Translations under genes and position numbers: made by a program
Assembly (NCBI GenBank): GCA_937883785.1
Contig: CALGDE010000115.1
Coordinates: 1-64,000, forward strand
Direction: 5' to 3'
Length of the DNA stretch: 64,000 bases
From: an uncultured cyanobacterium
GTDB lineage: Bacteria > Cyanobacteriota > Cyanobacteriia > CACIAM-69d
The notes under the pieces: model-generated
Seen by the model: the letters and a program-made list of their open reading frames with translations, nothing else
Told to the model about the DNA's origin: nothing
Databases searched by the model: none
Shown: positions 27,861-38,672 of the stretch, piece after piece
Layout of the letters: each line of letters starts with the position of its first letter
How positions within the stretch are numbered: position 1 is the stretch's first letter

Positions 27861-28997
27861 GTGAATTGCAATAACTCCCCCCTCCAATCCCTCAACTCTG
27901 GTGGCTGGTTTAAGCTGATTTGCGGCGCTAGCTTCCAGCATGTGCCGTCCATTCGCAGCCTAGTGATTGCCTATGGGCTGGAGGGAGCTGACTGTATTGA
28001 TGTGGCAGCGGAGCCAGCGGTGGTGGCTGCCGCCCAGGAAGGGTTGGGAGCCTGTGAACGATTGGTTCATGGAACAAAGCCACAAGGCGATTCCTGGCAA
28101 CGCCCTTGGTTAATGGTTAGCGTTAACGATGGCGAAGATCCCCACTTCCGCACCGCTCGTTTTGATCCCAGCCGTTGCCCCGCCCACTGTCCGCGCCCCT
28201 GCGAGCGAGTCTGTCCCACGGGGGCGATCGCCTTTGAGGCAAACATCCCTAACAACAGCGCCCATAGCAGCGTAATCGAGCCCCTGTGTTATGGCTGCGG
28301 GCGGTGCCTGTCAGTTTGCCCCCACGGCTACATTGACGCGGTCACTTACCAGCGATCGCCCCAGGATTTACCGGCGCTGGTGTTGGACCTGGGGGTAGAT
28401 GCCCTGGAAATTCACACCCATGTGGGACACTACAAAAAATTTCAAACCCTATGGCGTTCCGTACGTCCCTATTTGCCCAACCTCAGGCTCGTAGCCGTTA
28501 GCTGCCCTCGCCATCCCGACGCCATTCCCTATTTGCGCGAGATTTGGGATTGGGTGGGCAGCGATGTGCGGCGATCGGGATGCGCCTGGCTATGGCAAGC
28601 GGATGGCAAACCCATGAGCGGCGACCTGGGACAAAAGGCCACGGACCCGGCGATCGCCTACGGTGAAGACCTGTTGCGCGCTAACCTGCCCGGCTTTATC
28701 CAGCTTGCGGGCGGCACCAACCAAACCACCGCCGACAAACTACGCCAGCGGGGATTGTTGGGAAAAATCGCTGGAGTCGCCTACGGAGGCTACGGACGAT
28801 CCCAGCTAAAGCCCGTATTGGACCAGCTAGAACAGCGGGAGCAGCGGTGCAACCAAACGCTAACGCTAGAATCCCAGGCAGATTTACTGCACAGGGGACG
28901 GGCGATCGCTCGCAACTTAATTGCCCCCCTAAAAGGTTCGGTCCCCGTCAATTCCCCCACAAACTTGACACCGGCCCCTTTAAAGCAGCGTCCTTAG
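27861..28997 (+). CDS. ldpA: Circadian clock input Fe-S protein LdpA
   Basis: A 378-residue iron-sulfur protein. LdpA senses the redox state and feeds light-intensity information to the KaiABC clock. Two ferredoxin-like [4Fe-4S] motifs are present: Cys106, 110, 114 and 118 (RCPAHCPRPCERVCPTG) and Cys143, 146, 149 and 153 (CYGCGRCLSVCPHG). The N-terminal VPSIRSLVIAYGLEGADCIDVAA and VDALEIHTHVGH segments match the family. The start is GTG at 27861; the nearby ATG at 27853 is out of frame and stops at once. It follows the Wzz-like gene by 18 bp. Confidence 0.92.
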   Translation: MNCNNSPLQSLNSGGWFKLICGASFQHVPSIRSLVIAYGLEGADCIDVAAEPAVVAAAQEGLGACERLVHGTKPQGDSWQRPWLMVSVNDGEDPHFRTARFDPSRCPAHCPRPCERVCPTGAIAFEANIPNNSAHSSVIEPLCYGCGRCLSVCPHGYIDAVTYQRSPQDLPALVLDLGVDALEIHTHVGHYKKFQTLWRSVRPYLPNLRLVAVSCPRHPDAIPYLREIWDWVGSDVRRSGCAWLWQADGKPMSGDLGQKATDPAIAYGEDLLRANLPGFIQLAGGTNQTTADKLRQRGLLGKIAGVAYGGYGRSQLKPVLDQLEQREQRCNQTLTLESQADLLHRGRAIARNLIAPLKGSVPVNSPTNLTPAPLKQRP

Positions 28998-29647
28998 GGG
29001 CAAAGCATAGTCGATTTCATCAATTAAAGTTGAAATTTCAAAGCGACAAAACTTGTAATTTCTCGTGTTTTTTAAGGCGGCGATCGCAACATTCCAGCGC
29101 GAGTAAAAACGCCACAACTTAGCTTGAAATCTAACCCGCCAGCGCCTCAGAACAATTTTCCTAAAACAATCTGAAACTTCTCGACAGTTTTCCAGATCTT
29201 TTTTGGCGGATCCCCAGCGTTGGTGCCGCTTACAGCCATTTGCACCATTGTCCATTTCGTGATCCCAATATCCCCCACTTGGGGTTACCATGCGAACAGG
29301 ACCAACGCCAAGACCATATCAAAGCAACTCAGCTTAAATAACGAACCGGCAACTTCCAGGGAAAGTTCCGCGAAGATCACTTACCGTTACCGCCCCAGAA
29401 AACACCCCAGTAAAGCCATGTTGAAATCCTAACGGTCACCTATCTTCGATTTTTGCGTCTACCTCTAAGCTTTTTTCCAAAGAGCTTTCGAGCTTTAATT
29501 TCACATTCCCCTGTTCCAAACTTTTCCAAGTTCTCAAAATTCTCTAAGTTTGGTTTCGAGGATTGATTTGAACTAGCCAGCTCAATAAAGCGCAAAGAAC
29601 TTAATGTCAGTTTGAACCGGTAATTTTAGGCAAATTTTACAAACAAC
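28998..29647. other. Intergenic region, AT-rich
   Basis: 650 bp between ldpA and the Ycf45 gene with one HIP1 site near 29080. A minus-strand frame at 28980-29291 exists but resembles no protein and overlaps the end of ldpA. No convincing hairpin or repeat was seen. Confidence 0.5.
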
Positions 29648-31612
29648 ATGCCCCAACCACTGACCGCCGACAACACGCTTGACGTGACGCCTGCGACTGA
29701 AGCTTCCGGGGAGTCCGCCTCAAATAATAATCCTAACGCCATCCCCTCCAACGGCGACCCCAACCCTATCAGCCCCAGGCACGAAAACGCAAGCACCGAT
29801 CAAGTAGCCGACGAGCAGTCCACCGAATTAATGGAATCTATTGAACTAGGACGAACCCAATCCAGCGGCGATTTAGAGCAACTGCTGGGGGTGCTCCCCC
29901 TGCCTTTAGCCAGCCTATTGCGCAACCATGACAAGTTAGATGATCTAGTGGAAGTAGTGATGGACTTGGGGCGGCGTCCCGAGGCGCGATTTTTCCACGG
30001 CTCCGAGTATTTGGGCGATGAAGCTATCACCATTACCCATGACGACCTGGAGTATACCGTCGAAAGGGTGGGACATTTTGGCGGTGATAATCGTGCGGGT
30101 ATTGAACAAACCCTTCACCGCATTAGCGCCATGCGCAACCGCCAGGGCAAAGTGGTGGGGTTAACCTGCCGGGTGGGTCGAGCCGTATTTGGCACGATCG
30201 CCATGATTCGCGATTTGGTGGAAACGGGCGGGTCCATTTTGATGCTGGGGCGACCGGGGGTGGGTAAAACTACGGCCCTGCGGGAAATTGCTCGGGTGCT
30301 GGCGGACGATTTGGATAAGCGGGTGGTGATTATTGACACGTCCAATGAAATTGCGGGGGATGGGGATATTCCTCACCCGGCTATTGGGCGATCGCGACGG
30401 ATGCAGGTATCGCGCCCAGAGCTACAGCACCAGGTGATGATCGAGGCGGTGGAAAACCATATGCCAGAAGTGATCGTTATTGACGAAATCGGTACGGAGC
30501 TGGAAGCCCTGGCGGCGCGCACGATCGCCGAGCGGGGAGTGCAGCTGGTGGGAACCGCCCACGGTAATCAGCTCGCCAACTTGATTAAAAATCCTACCCT
30601 GTCGGATCTGGTGGGGGGCATTCAGTCGGTGACCTTGGGTGACGAAGAAGCCCGTCGTCGAGGGTCCCAAAAGACGGTGCTGGAGCGGAAAGCGCCGCCT
30701 ACCTTTGAAATTGCGGTGGAAATGCAGGAGCGCCAGCGGTGGGTGGTATATCCGGAAGTGGCGAACACCATTGACCGGCTGTTGCGGAAAAAGCCCGCCG
30801 ACCATCAGGTGCGTACCGTGGACGACAACGGGGAAGTGTCCGTTACCCACGAGCAGCCGGAGGAGCAGTTGCCTTTGGATTCGCCGAAGCGGGGTCGCAA
30901 CGGTATGGTTTATTCGCCCATGTCGGGATCGGACGGCTGGCGCGGCGCGGGACGGATGCAGGCGGTTCCCCCTCGGGTGTCCCGTGGCAATAATATTGGC
31001 GCTTTGCGTCCCGTGGGTTCGTCCTTGAGCCCATCGGAGGAGTTCCAGCAACTGCTTGACGCTAGCTCGGTGGAGCCGGATAAGGGGGTGGACGATCGCG
31101 GTCGCATTAGTGGCTACACCTACGTTTATCCTTACGCCATTAGCCGCCACCAGCTGGATCAGGTGATTGAGCTGATGAATTTGCCGGTAATTTTGACGAA
31201 GGAGTTGGATTCAGCGGATGCGGTACTGGCGTTGCGATCGCACCTGAAAAATCATTCCAAGCTGCGCCATTTAGCTAAAAATCGTCAGCTTCCCATCTAT
31301 ATTGTTAAGTCCAACAATATGTCCCAAATTAGCCGCACCTTAAAGCGGCTGTTGAAAATGGACGACGGCGAAGCAGAACCGGTGGATTTGCGCTTGTTTT
31401 CCAGCAAGGGCAATGACGATGAGTTAGAGGCGCTGGAAGAGGCGCGGCTGGCGGTAGAGCAGATTGTGTTGCCTAAGGGACAGCCTGTGGAATTGCTGCC
31501 GCGATCGCCTAAGGTGCGAAAAATGCAGCATGAGCTAGTGGAACACTACAAGCTGTCATCCACCAGCTTTGGCGACGAGCCCAACCGCCGTCTGCGGATT
31601 TTCCCCGCCTAA
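29648..31612 (+). CDS. Ycf45-type AAA ATPase with R3H domain
   Basis: A 654-residue protein. A disordered N-terminus (1-60) precedes an AAA ATPase related to Ycf45 of red-algal plastids and to SpoIIIAA: Walker A GRPGVGKTT (201-209), VVIIDTSNEIAGDGD and Walker B EVIVIDEIGTELEA. A conserved region YTYVYPYAISRHQLDQVIELM follows (about 490-510). The C-terminus carries an R3H-like segment (KVRKMQHELVEHYKLSSTSF). R3H domains bind single-stranded nucleic acid, so an RNA or DNA role is expected but undefined. The ATG is at 29648. Confidence 0.88.
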   Translation: MPQPLTADNTLDVTPATEASGESASNNNPNAIPSNGDPNPISPRHENASTDQVADEQSTELMESIELGRTQSSGDLEQLLGVLPLPLASLLRNHDKLDDLVEVVMDLGRRPEARFFHGSEYLGDEAITITHDDLEYTVERVGHFGGDNRAGIEQTLHRISAMRNRQGKVVGLTCRVGRAVFGTIAMIRDLVETGGSILMLGRPGVGKTTALREIARVLADDLDKRVVIIDTSNEIAGDGDIPHPAIGRSRRMQVSRPELQHQVMIEAVENHMPEVIVIDEIGTELEALAARTIAERGVQLVGTAHGNQLANLIKNPTLSDLVGGIQSVTLGDEEARRRGSQKTVLERKAPPTFEIAVEMQERQRWVVYPEVANTIDRLLRKKPADHQVRTVDDNGEVSVTHEQPEEQLPLDSPKRGRNGMVYSPMSGSDGWRGAGRMQAVPPRVSRGNNIGALRPVGSSLSPSEEFQQLLDASSVEPDKGVDDRGRISGYTYVYPYAISRHQLDQVIELMNLPVILTKELDSADAVLALRSHLKNHSKLRHLAKNRQLPIYIVKSNNMSQISRTLKRLLKMDDGEAEPVDLRLFSSKGNDDELEALEEARLAVEQIVLPKGQPVELLPRSPKVRKMQHELVEHYKLSSTSFGDEPNRRLRIFPA

Positions 31613-31701
31613 TCCTCCGCTTAATTAGATTGGCCTATTCCGCCGGTTATGGTCCCCCAAACGGGCTACAAGAAGCCTAGAGCCCCAAGACGGAATACAT
31701 C

Positions 31702-32520
31702 ATGAGTGCATCGCCCAATCTCGATAGCCTGGTCCTGAGTAATGAACCATTTTTCCTGGAAGCATCGGGCGATCGCCCTGCCTGTCTGTTTCTCCACGGC
31801 TTAGGAGGGGGTCCCTACGAAGTGGGATTGCTAGCGCCCTTTTTGAACCAACAGGGATGGGCGGTGCAGGCGATCGCCTATCCCGGTCACGATTACCGTC
31901 CCGTAAACGGCAAAATGCCTGATTCCTATTGGGAAGATTGGCTAGCGCGAGCCAGTCAAACCTACGACCAATTGCTGGAGAGCCATGGGGAGGTGGTCGT
32001 CATTGGATTTTCCACGGGATGTCCCGTGGCGCTGAAATTAGCCCTTGATAAAAAAGCCACCCATCCGCCCAAGGCGCTAATTTTGATGGCACCGTTTATG
32101 GCGATCGCCCCATCCCCATGGGTTCCGGTTATGGGAGCAGCGGAGTTTGCTAATCGCCTGTTGGGCAACCTGGTGGGAAAGGTGCCTCGGAAGGGTTTAG
32201 CTATAAGTGATCCCAGAATCCGCGCAGCTGCAATGCAAGCCTGCCCGTTCAAAACCTTTAACTTACGAGCCGTCAACAGTGCCTTGGAGCTCATCAAGAT
32301 CGTTAGATCCCAACTGGGTAGCGTGGAACAGCCCACCCTAATTTTTCAAGGAAAAAACGATTCCGTGGTCGCCCCCCAAGGTGCCCAATGGATTTTTGAT
32401 GGGTTGGCATCGGAGGACAAGACGCTCCATTGGTTAGACAATTCCAATCATTTTGTGCCGTTAAATGGCGATCGCGATTTTGTGTTTAAAAAGATCAAAG
32501 CCTTTCTGGAGCGACTGTAA
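31702..32520 (+). CDS. Alpha/beta hydrolase (carboxylesterase / monoglyceride lipase-like)
   Basis: A 272-residue hydrolase with LFLHGLGGGPYEVGLLAPFL near the front, nucleophile motif VIGFSTGCPVALKLAL, acid region IFQGKNDSVVAP and final histidine WLDNSNHFVPLNGD. This layout matches the carboxylesterase/monoacylglycerol-lipase group, acting on esters such as lipids. No signal peptide is visible. It is convergent with eno, 56 bp apart. Confidence 0.87.
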   Translation: MSASPNLDSLVLSNEPFFLEASGDRPACLFLHGLGGGPYEVGLLAPFLNQQGWAVQAIAYPGHDYRPVNGKMPDSYWEDWLARASQTYDQLLESHGEVVVIGFSTGCPVALKLALDKKATHPPKALILMAPFMAIAPSPWVPVMGAAEFANRLLGNLVGKVPRKGLAISDPRIRAAAMQACPFKTFNLRAVNSALELIKIVRSQLGSVEQPTLIFQGKNDSVVAPQGAQWIFDGLASEDKTLHWLDNSNHFVPLNGDRDFVFKKIKAFLERL

Positions 32521-32576
32521 ATCAATCAAAAAAAGCAATCCAGAAAGGCTTAGAGTCAGTTCATTCTCGCTGCTAA

Positions 32577-33932
<1,356 letters not shown>

Positions 33933-34207
33933 TTAATAATCCATCAAAAAAAACGTCTAGGAGTGGTGACAAGGAACGGGGAAAGGGCGACTAAGCGGAC
34001 AAAAACTGATGGAGCAGTGGTGCCGTGAGAGAACATTGACGTAAAAAGAAGTTTAGGAGGAGTCACTGAATCAAAAGCCCTAGTGAAGCTGGCTATGATG
34101 GAAAATGTGCGCCGAAATAGCGTGAATTTTATGCAGCCTTCGATGACCTTTGATTCCCTGCTGCGCACCCTGTTTTGAGCCCAAATTTGCTTGTTATTAC
34201 TGGACCT

Positions 34208-35185
34208 ATGTGGCGAAATCGACTGGTTTTGTTTTGTTTAATGGCGGGACTGTTGGGAGCCTGTGGCACTGAATCGTCTCCTACCAACACCACCCAAGCA
34301 CCCACACGAACAACGGGTCAAACGGCGGCCACTGACTCCTCCAACACTAATTCTGCGGCCATACCAGCAGGCGACTATCCGGTGCAACAGGTTAGCTATG
34401 ACGACTCCAACGGGCAATATAGCTTGATGTTGTTGAATACGCCCCAGGGAACGTCGCCGGTTTTTCGCACTAATGCGCTGCAAATGGCGCGACTTTCTGA
34501 GGAAGATTTGCAGGCGGGAAAGGCGTCTTATTTTCGTGTAGCGGGGGGCGATCGCATCCTATATTTGAGCCCAGATTTTCAAGTTCAATATGTTCCGTCA
34601 ACGGCTCAAACCCAGGTGGATCCTAATACGGGGCGCGAAAGAATTGTTTATGTGCGCCAGCGCCCCACCTACTGGAGTCCGTTTGCCACGGGGGTGTTGA
34701 CGGGGGCGATCGCTTCAGACTTACTAACCCCGCGCTACTACGTCCCTCCCGCCTACGTGGTGGGTCAGCCGCTGGTGGGTTACGGCGGCTACGGCAACAC
34801 CTACGATCGCGCCGTTTCCAGCTACCGAACCCGCTACAACGAGCCGCCTCGGGCAACGCGCACCCAGCAGTTTCGCACCACGGGTTCTATCACCCGATCC
34901 AGAAACTCCACCACTGGCAATACCACCACCCGCACCACCACGACCAATCGCCAAAGCTCTCCGACAGGTACAGCGGGAACCACCACTAACCGCACCACCA
35001 CCACCCGAAAACAGCCCACCAATACCAATCGATCCACAGGCTCCGGCGTCGGCTCCAGCACCTTACGTAATTCCAGCGGCACATCCACATCAAAGCCGCG
35101 ACGGCGATCTGGAGGATCTAGCTTTGGCAGTTCTGGCGGACGGCGATCGCGATCCTCCGGCGGCTTCCGGCGTAGACGACGGTAA
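34208..35185 (+). CDS. Putative lipoprotein with basic low-complexity tail
   Basis: The ATG at 34208 gives 325 residues beginning MWRNRLVLFCLMAGLLGACG. This is a lipoprotein signal with lipobox LLGAC, so Cys would be the lipidated first mature residue. A central folded part (GDYPVQQVSYDDSNGQYSLM, ILYLSPDFQVQYVPS) follows a Thr/Ser-rich linker. A short hydrophobic stretch reads FATGVLTGAIASDLLTPRYYVPP. The last 120 residues are Thr/Arg/Ser/Gly-rich and end in a run of arginines, giving a strongly basic tail that could bind anionic cell-wall or surface polymers. No family is recognised. Confidence 0.65.
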   Translation: MWRNRLVLFCLMAGLLGACGTESSPTNTTQAPTRTTGQTAATDSSNTNSAAIPAGDYPVQQVSYDDSNGQYSLMLLNTPQGTSPVFRTNALQMARLSEEDLQAGKASYFRVAGGDRILYLSPDFQVQYVPSTAQTQVDPNTGRERIVYVRQRPTYWSPFATGVLTGAIASDLLTPRYYVPPAYVVGQPLVGYGGYGNTYDRAVSSYRTRYNEPPRATRTQQFRTTGSITRSRNSTTGNTTTRTTTTNRQSSPTGTAGTTTNRTTTTRKQPTNTNRSTGSGVGSSTLRNSSGTSTSKPRRRSGGSSFGSSGGRRSRSSGGFRRRRR

Positions 35186-35210
35186 CGAATATACGCCCGT
35201 AATTTAAAAA

Positions 35211-35239
35211 AATTGAGGCTTAACTGAGCACAGCCCCTA
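35211..35239. repeat. Solo end of the miniature element family
   Basis: GGCTTAACTGAGCACAGCCC, continuing CTAA, matches one terminal repeat of the dispersed element described at 52201. The opposite end was not found nearby. Confidence 0.55.
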
Positions 35240-35241
35240 AT

Positions 35242-35287
35242 AAGCCGGCGAATTATTAGGCTTTTTAAAGTCACCTTTGCCGGCTTT
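35242..35287 (+). terminator. Possible terminator after the lipoprotein gene
   Basis: AAGCCGGC pairs with GCCGGCTT across a 30-nt loop and is followed by TATTGTTTTTG. The long loop makes this a weak candidate. Confidence 0.4.
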
Positions 35288-35866
35288 ATTGTTTTTGTTC
35301 ATAGTCCTTTCGCCAGAGGTTTTGGAGTTGACACTAACGGCAGCGTTAAGGCGTCTCCCCCTTTGTCTTTCACAATCGGGGGGAAGCTGAATATAAAAGC
35401 TGGTGCGATCGCCGCAACGTTGCTGCCACCCTCTGCGCCAGGCTGATCCCGGTGTAGGCAGTCAAATTGCCATAACAACGGACAGCAAAACAAGGGGGCT
35501 GCTGTAGGAAACAGTGAGTTGATCCCTATGGGAGTGCAGGGATTGATTGGGACATCAACAAAATTACGAGTAGCCAAACCACTGTAAGGATTCCAGTCCC
35601 TGGCACGTCTCATTCCAAAAAGGCATGGCTTTTACATTGGCAAATGGACAAAGCTTTTGCCCCCTGGTGGCAACGCCTTATTAAGGTTTCCCATGTTGCG
35701 GACTCCGTAGAGCAGTTAGCGGTAATTTCAAGCCAAATGTTCAAAACGCCAGAGACTATGGTTAATTAAACCTCAAATACGGCGGCAGTAAGGGTTTTAA
35801 TACCTACTGTTTTTTCCTTTGAAGGGGGGCACATTACCAACCGGGCCAGACTTTCTAAAACGCCTT
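35288..35866. other. Intergenic region
   Basis: About 580 bp between the lipoprotein gene and the convergent FTR1 gene. A minus-strand frame at 35299-35613 is open but not protein-like. Nothing else is recognised. Confidence 0.45.
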
Positions 35867-36802
35867 TTATTGCGCCTCTTGCCTAGCTTGCTTCACCTTC
35901 TGCTTGGTGGAAAGTGTGGAAAAACTGCGTAGGTAGAGTGCGGAAATCGTGGCTACTGTAGCGATATAAGCGATCGCCTGAGCCACATACAAATGATCGC
36001 GGTACCCCAGAAGTGTTTTAAACACCAAACCGGGAAATTGGCGATCGCTCAACACTGACGACAAATCCCAAAGTTGCGGTCCTAAAACACAGGAATCTGG
36101 CAGGGACCAGCAGTCAATTAGCCCTAGGTCATTGGCGACTAATGCAACACCGTTACCGTGTTTTAGGGCAGAAATTGTCAGCGCTCCAATTAATACAATT
36201 AAAACCGCTCCCATAACTTTAAAAAAGCTGGAGATATTAATACGAATGCTCCAGCGAAATAGTAAGACGCCTAAAATTCCCGCCCCCAACAAACCCGCGA
36301 TCGCCCCCAGTAAGGTCACCAGTCCCTCTTGAAACTGAGCCGCTAAGAACACCGCTGTTTCAAATCCTTCCCGCGTTACGGCGATCGCAATAATGCCGAA
36401 AATTCCCCATCCCGCTGTATCAGAATTTAAAGCAGCCGTTACAGCCGATTTCACCTCGCCACTTAAGGACTGGGACTGCTGAGTCATCCACACCAACATC
36501 CATCCCAACAGGGCGATCGCAGTAATGCCCAAGCTGGTTTCCAAAAGCTCCTTAAGTAAAGGCGCATAGGTTTGCTGAGACTGATCCAGTGCCTGAATTC
36601 CTTGCACAAGAAGAGTCCCAATGACAACGCTGGCAATAATTCCTCCAACGATGCCAAACCACACCCAGCGATTTAAATTTGACCGCGAGGCTTTAGCTAA
36701 GCTAGCCAACACAATTCCCACTACCAAAGTGGCTTCAAATCCTTCGCGAAGGGTGACGACAAACGCCGGTAAAGCTGCTGTCCAATTACTCAAATCTGCC
36801 AT
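35867..36802 (-). CDS. FTR1-family iron permease
   Basis: A 311-residue polytopic membrane protein of the oxidase-coupled iron permease family (Ftr1/EfeU). Both diagnostic REGFE motifs are present: TLREGFEATLVVG (Arg19-Glu23) and VTREGFETAVFL (Arg144-Glu148), where the Glu residues handle iron during passage. There are about seven hydrophobic segments. No EfeO/EfeB partners are adjacent. An 18-bp-period repeat lies about 90-120 bp upstream of the ATG and could be an operator, but no clear Fur box was seen. Confidence 0.92.
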   Translation of the reverse strand: MADLSNWTAALPAFVVTLREGFEATLVVGIVLASLAKASRSNLNRWVWFGIVGGIIASVVIGTLLVQGIQALDQSQQTYAPLLKELLETSLGITAIALLGWMLVWMTQQSQSLSGEVKSAVTAALNSDTAGWGIFGIIAIAVTREGFETAVFLAAQFQEGLVTLLGAIAGLLGAGILGVLLFRWSIRINISSFFKVMGAVLIVLIGALTISALKHGNGVALVANDLGLIDCWSLPDSCVLGPQLWDLSSVLSDRQFPGLVFKTLLGYRDHLYVAQAIAYIATVATISALYLRSFSTLSTKQKVKQARQEAQ

Positions 36803-36888
36803 TTCAAATGTGCCACTTCAAATGTGCTTTTTTCAATGCCATTTATCTCTAAAATTTCTGTCTGAAAAGGTTCGAAAATTATTCGACT

Positions 36889-36923
36889 TTATTCAGTATT
36901 TCACTTTTATTCAGTGTTTCACT
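36889..36923. repeat. Tandem repeat upstream of the iron permease
   Basis: Two 17-bp copies, 36889-36905 and 36907-36923 (TTATTCAGTATTTCACT, second copy with G for A), spaced one base apart in the FTR1 upstream region. Confidence 0.7.
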
Positions 36924-37101
36924 GGGGATTCTACTGCGGCGCAATAGAGTTTCAATCACTTCCTATCTAGCACCTTATTCGCCCCTAAAACAATTCACCG
37001 GAAGTTAACAAAATCTTACCGTTTTCGCAGAAGCTGAGAAACTCTGATGAACTCGATTAAACTCTAGTGGTAATTGACAGGGACAGGTGGAGCTTACTTA
37101 A

Positions 37102-37164
37102 AACTGCTTTGACACTAGAACTGCTTTGACACTAGAACTGCTTTGACACTAGAACTGCTTTGAC
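37102..37164. repeat. 17-bp tandem repeat, 3.7 copies
   Basis: Exact units AACTGCTTTGACACTAG at 37102-37118, 37119-37135 and 37136-37152, plus a 12-bp partial unit. Lies 150-215 bp before the methyltransferase ATG. Each unit contains TTGACA, so the array repeats a -35-like hexamer. Confidence 0.9.
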
Positions 37165-37316
37165 AAATGCATTCAATAAAGGCATTCTTGACGTTCTTTT
37201 TTGAATGCTTTTATAGGCATTCTTTAAGCACTTCTTTGAAGCGCTGTTCAGGCACACCTTGTTCGTGGTTACTCTTTCCCTCGCTATTGCCCCCATTAAG
37301 TTTACTAAAACCTTCT

Positions 37317-38279
37317 ATGACCGCTACAGCAACTCGATCTTCTAAGTCTTCCGTCGATTTTGCCTCCCGCGCCGTCAACGTACTTTTGGGCATTAAACCA
37401 GTCGCCAGCTTTGCCAAGCACCAGGCTCGCAGCCGCATCATTAAGCGGGCAGAGGCTTTGGGAATTCCCTGGCGACGGCAAGCTAAACAGCTCCAGGAGC
37501 GCGACTGGAAGGAAGATTTAGCGGCAGTGGAAAATTCAGATTTAGCTTATCCCGATTACTATCTCAACAGCTTTCACGCTTACGAAGAAGGGAATTTAGG
37601 GTGGTCGCCCGCAACGGAGGTGGAGGTGGCCGCCTACGCGGTTCACGCCAAAATGTGGGATGAGCCCCGCCGCGACGGTGATGCCTACATGCGCCAAAGT
37701 TTTACGGATCTGGTTAAGGACCATTTTCGTAATAATCCCCATTTGGAGTCTCCTCGGGCGATCGCCGACCTAGGCTGCGGCGTGGGCATGAGCACCTTTG
37801 CTTTGCAAGATATTTTCCCAGACGCCCAACTAACGGGCATTGATCTATCGCCGTACTTTTTAGCCGTTGCCCGTTACAACGCAGATCATTCAACAATGAA
37901 CCGCCAAAAGTCCCAGCCCAACTGGGTTCACGCAGCGGCAGAAGCAACCCATCTGCCAGACGGATCTTTTGATTTGGTGAGCACGTCGTTGATGTTTCAC
38001 GAGCTGCCTCAGTCGGCGGCGATCGCCATTATCAAAGAAGCGCGACGACTCTTAAAACCAGGCGGCACCTTTGCGTTTATGGACATGAATCCCCAGTGCC
38101 ACACCTTCCAAACCATTCCCCCCTTTGTATTCACCCTACTGAAAAGCACCGAACCTTACCTGGACCAATATCTTCAGCTTGACCTGGTGCAAACCCTGAT
38201 CGACGCTGGCTTCGGTGCCCCCACCATCACCATCAACACCCCCCGCCACCGCACCGCGATCACCACCATCCCTCGCTAA
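37317..38279 (+). CDS. Class I SAM-dependent methyltransferase
   Basis: A 320-residue methyltransferase from the ATG at 37317 (MTATATRSSKS); the frame is open upstream to 37167 but that part is not protein-like. The SAM-binding motif IADLGCGVGMSTFAL is clear, followed by LTGIDLSPYFLAVARYNA, the post-motif FDLVSTSLMFHELP and RRLLKPGGTFAFMDMNP. An N-terminal helical extension of about 150 residues (KRAEALGIPWRRQAKQLQERDW, LAYPDYYLNSFHAYEEGN) is typical of a cyanobacterial subgroup. The substrate is unknown. SipA follows 37 bp downstream. Confidence 0.88.
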   Translation: MTATATRSSKSSVDFASRAVNVLLGIKPVASFAKHQARSRIIKRAEALGIPWRRQAKQLQERDWKEDLAAVENSDLAYPDYYLNSFHAYEEGNLGWSPATEVEVAAYAVHAKMWDEPRRDGDAYMRQSFTDLVKDHFRNNPHLESPRAIADLGCGVGMSTFALQDIFPDAQLTGIDLSPYFLAVARYNADHSTMNRQKSQPNWVHAAAEATHLPDGSFDLVSTSLMFHELPQSAAIAIIKEARRLLKPGGTFAFMDMNPQCHTFQTIPPFVFTLLKSTEPYLDQYLQLDLVQTLIDAGFGAPTITINTPRHRTAITTIPR

Positions 38280-38316
38280 CCTCCAATCCCTAATCCCTAC
38301 CCATCATCCCCCATCT

Positions 38317-38568
38317 ATGACCTCCTCTCCACCCCCAGAAATCACCGTGGGCTGTCGCGTGCGCCTCGTTGCCCTGCCAGACTTTGTTAAAACCGCCGAC
38401 CCCATGCCCATGTTGCGCCCTCCCACGGTGCTCACCCTCGGTGCAGAGGGTTTGGTGATGGAGCGGCGATCCCACAACACTTGGGTTATCCGCTTTGAGG
38501 ATCAATCCTATCTACTCTCCCCGTCCTACTTAGAAGTTACTGAATCGTCCCAATGGAGCACCTCATAA
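38317..38568 (+). CDS. sipA: SipA-like small protein (DUF3148)
   Basis: 84 residues from the ATG at 38317. The core VGCRVRLVALPDFVKTADPM, then PMLRPPTVLTLGAEG and TWVIRFEDQSYLLSPSYLE, is the DUF3148 beta-barrel signature. In Synechococcus elongatus SipA binds the histidine kinase NblS, which controls high-light and starvation genes, and so it is a modulator rather than an enzyme. The same role is inferred. It is 37 bp after the methyltransferase. nblA elsewhere in this window belongs to the same stress response. Confidence 0.82.
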   Translation: MTSSPPPEITVGCRVRLVALPDFVKTADPMPMLRPPTVLTLGAEGLVMERRSHNTWVIRFEDQSYLLSPSYLEVTESSQWSTS

Positions 38569-38672
38569 CCCATCCCTTGTTAGTCTGTAACTAGCACTTC
38601 CTTCTTCACCTTTTATTCAAAGCCGCCTTCAGAGCTATCCTCCCTTTCGGAAACCCCTATCGTTAGAACACC

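Noticed and set aside
28980-29291. 103-codon minus-strand frame between ldpA and the Ycf45 gene
   Set aside because: It overlaps the ldpA end, has no family resemblance and no convincing ribosome site.
33944-34168. 74-codon minus-strand frame upstream of the lipoprotein gene
   Set aside because: No recognisable features; it lies in the eno/lipoprotein divergent upstream region.
35299-35613. 104-codon minus-strand frame downstream of the lipoprotein gene
   Set aside because: The composition is irregular, no domain is visible and it lies in a region with element debris.
37102-37164. Possible CRISPR array
   Set aside because: The repeats are contiguous 17-bp units without spacers.
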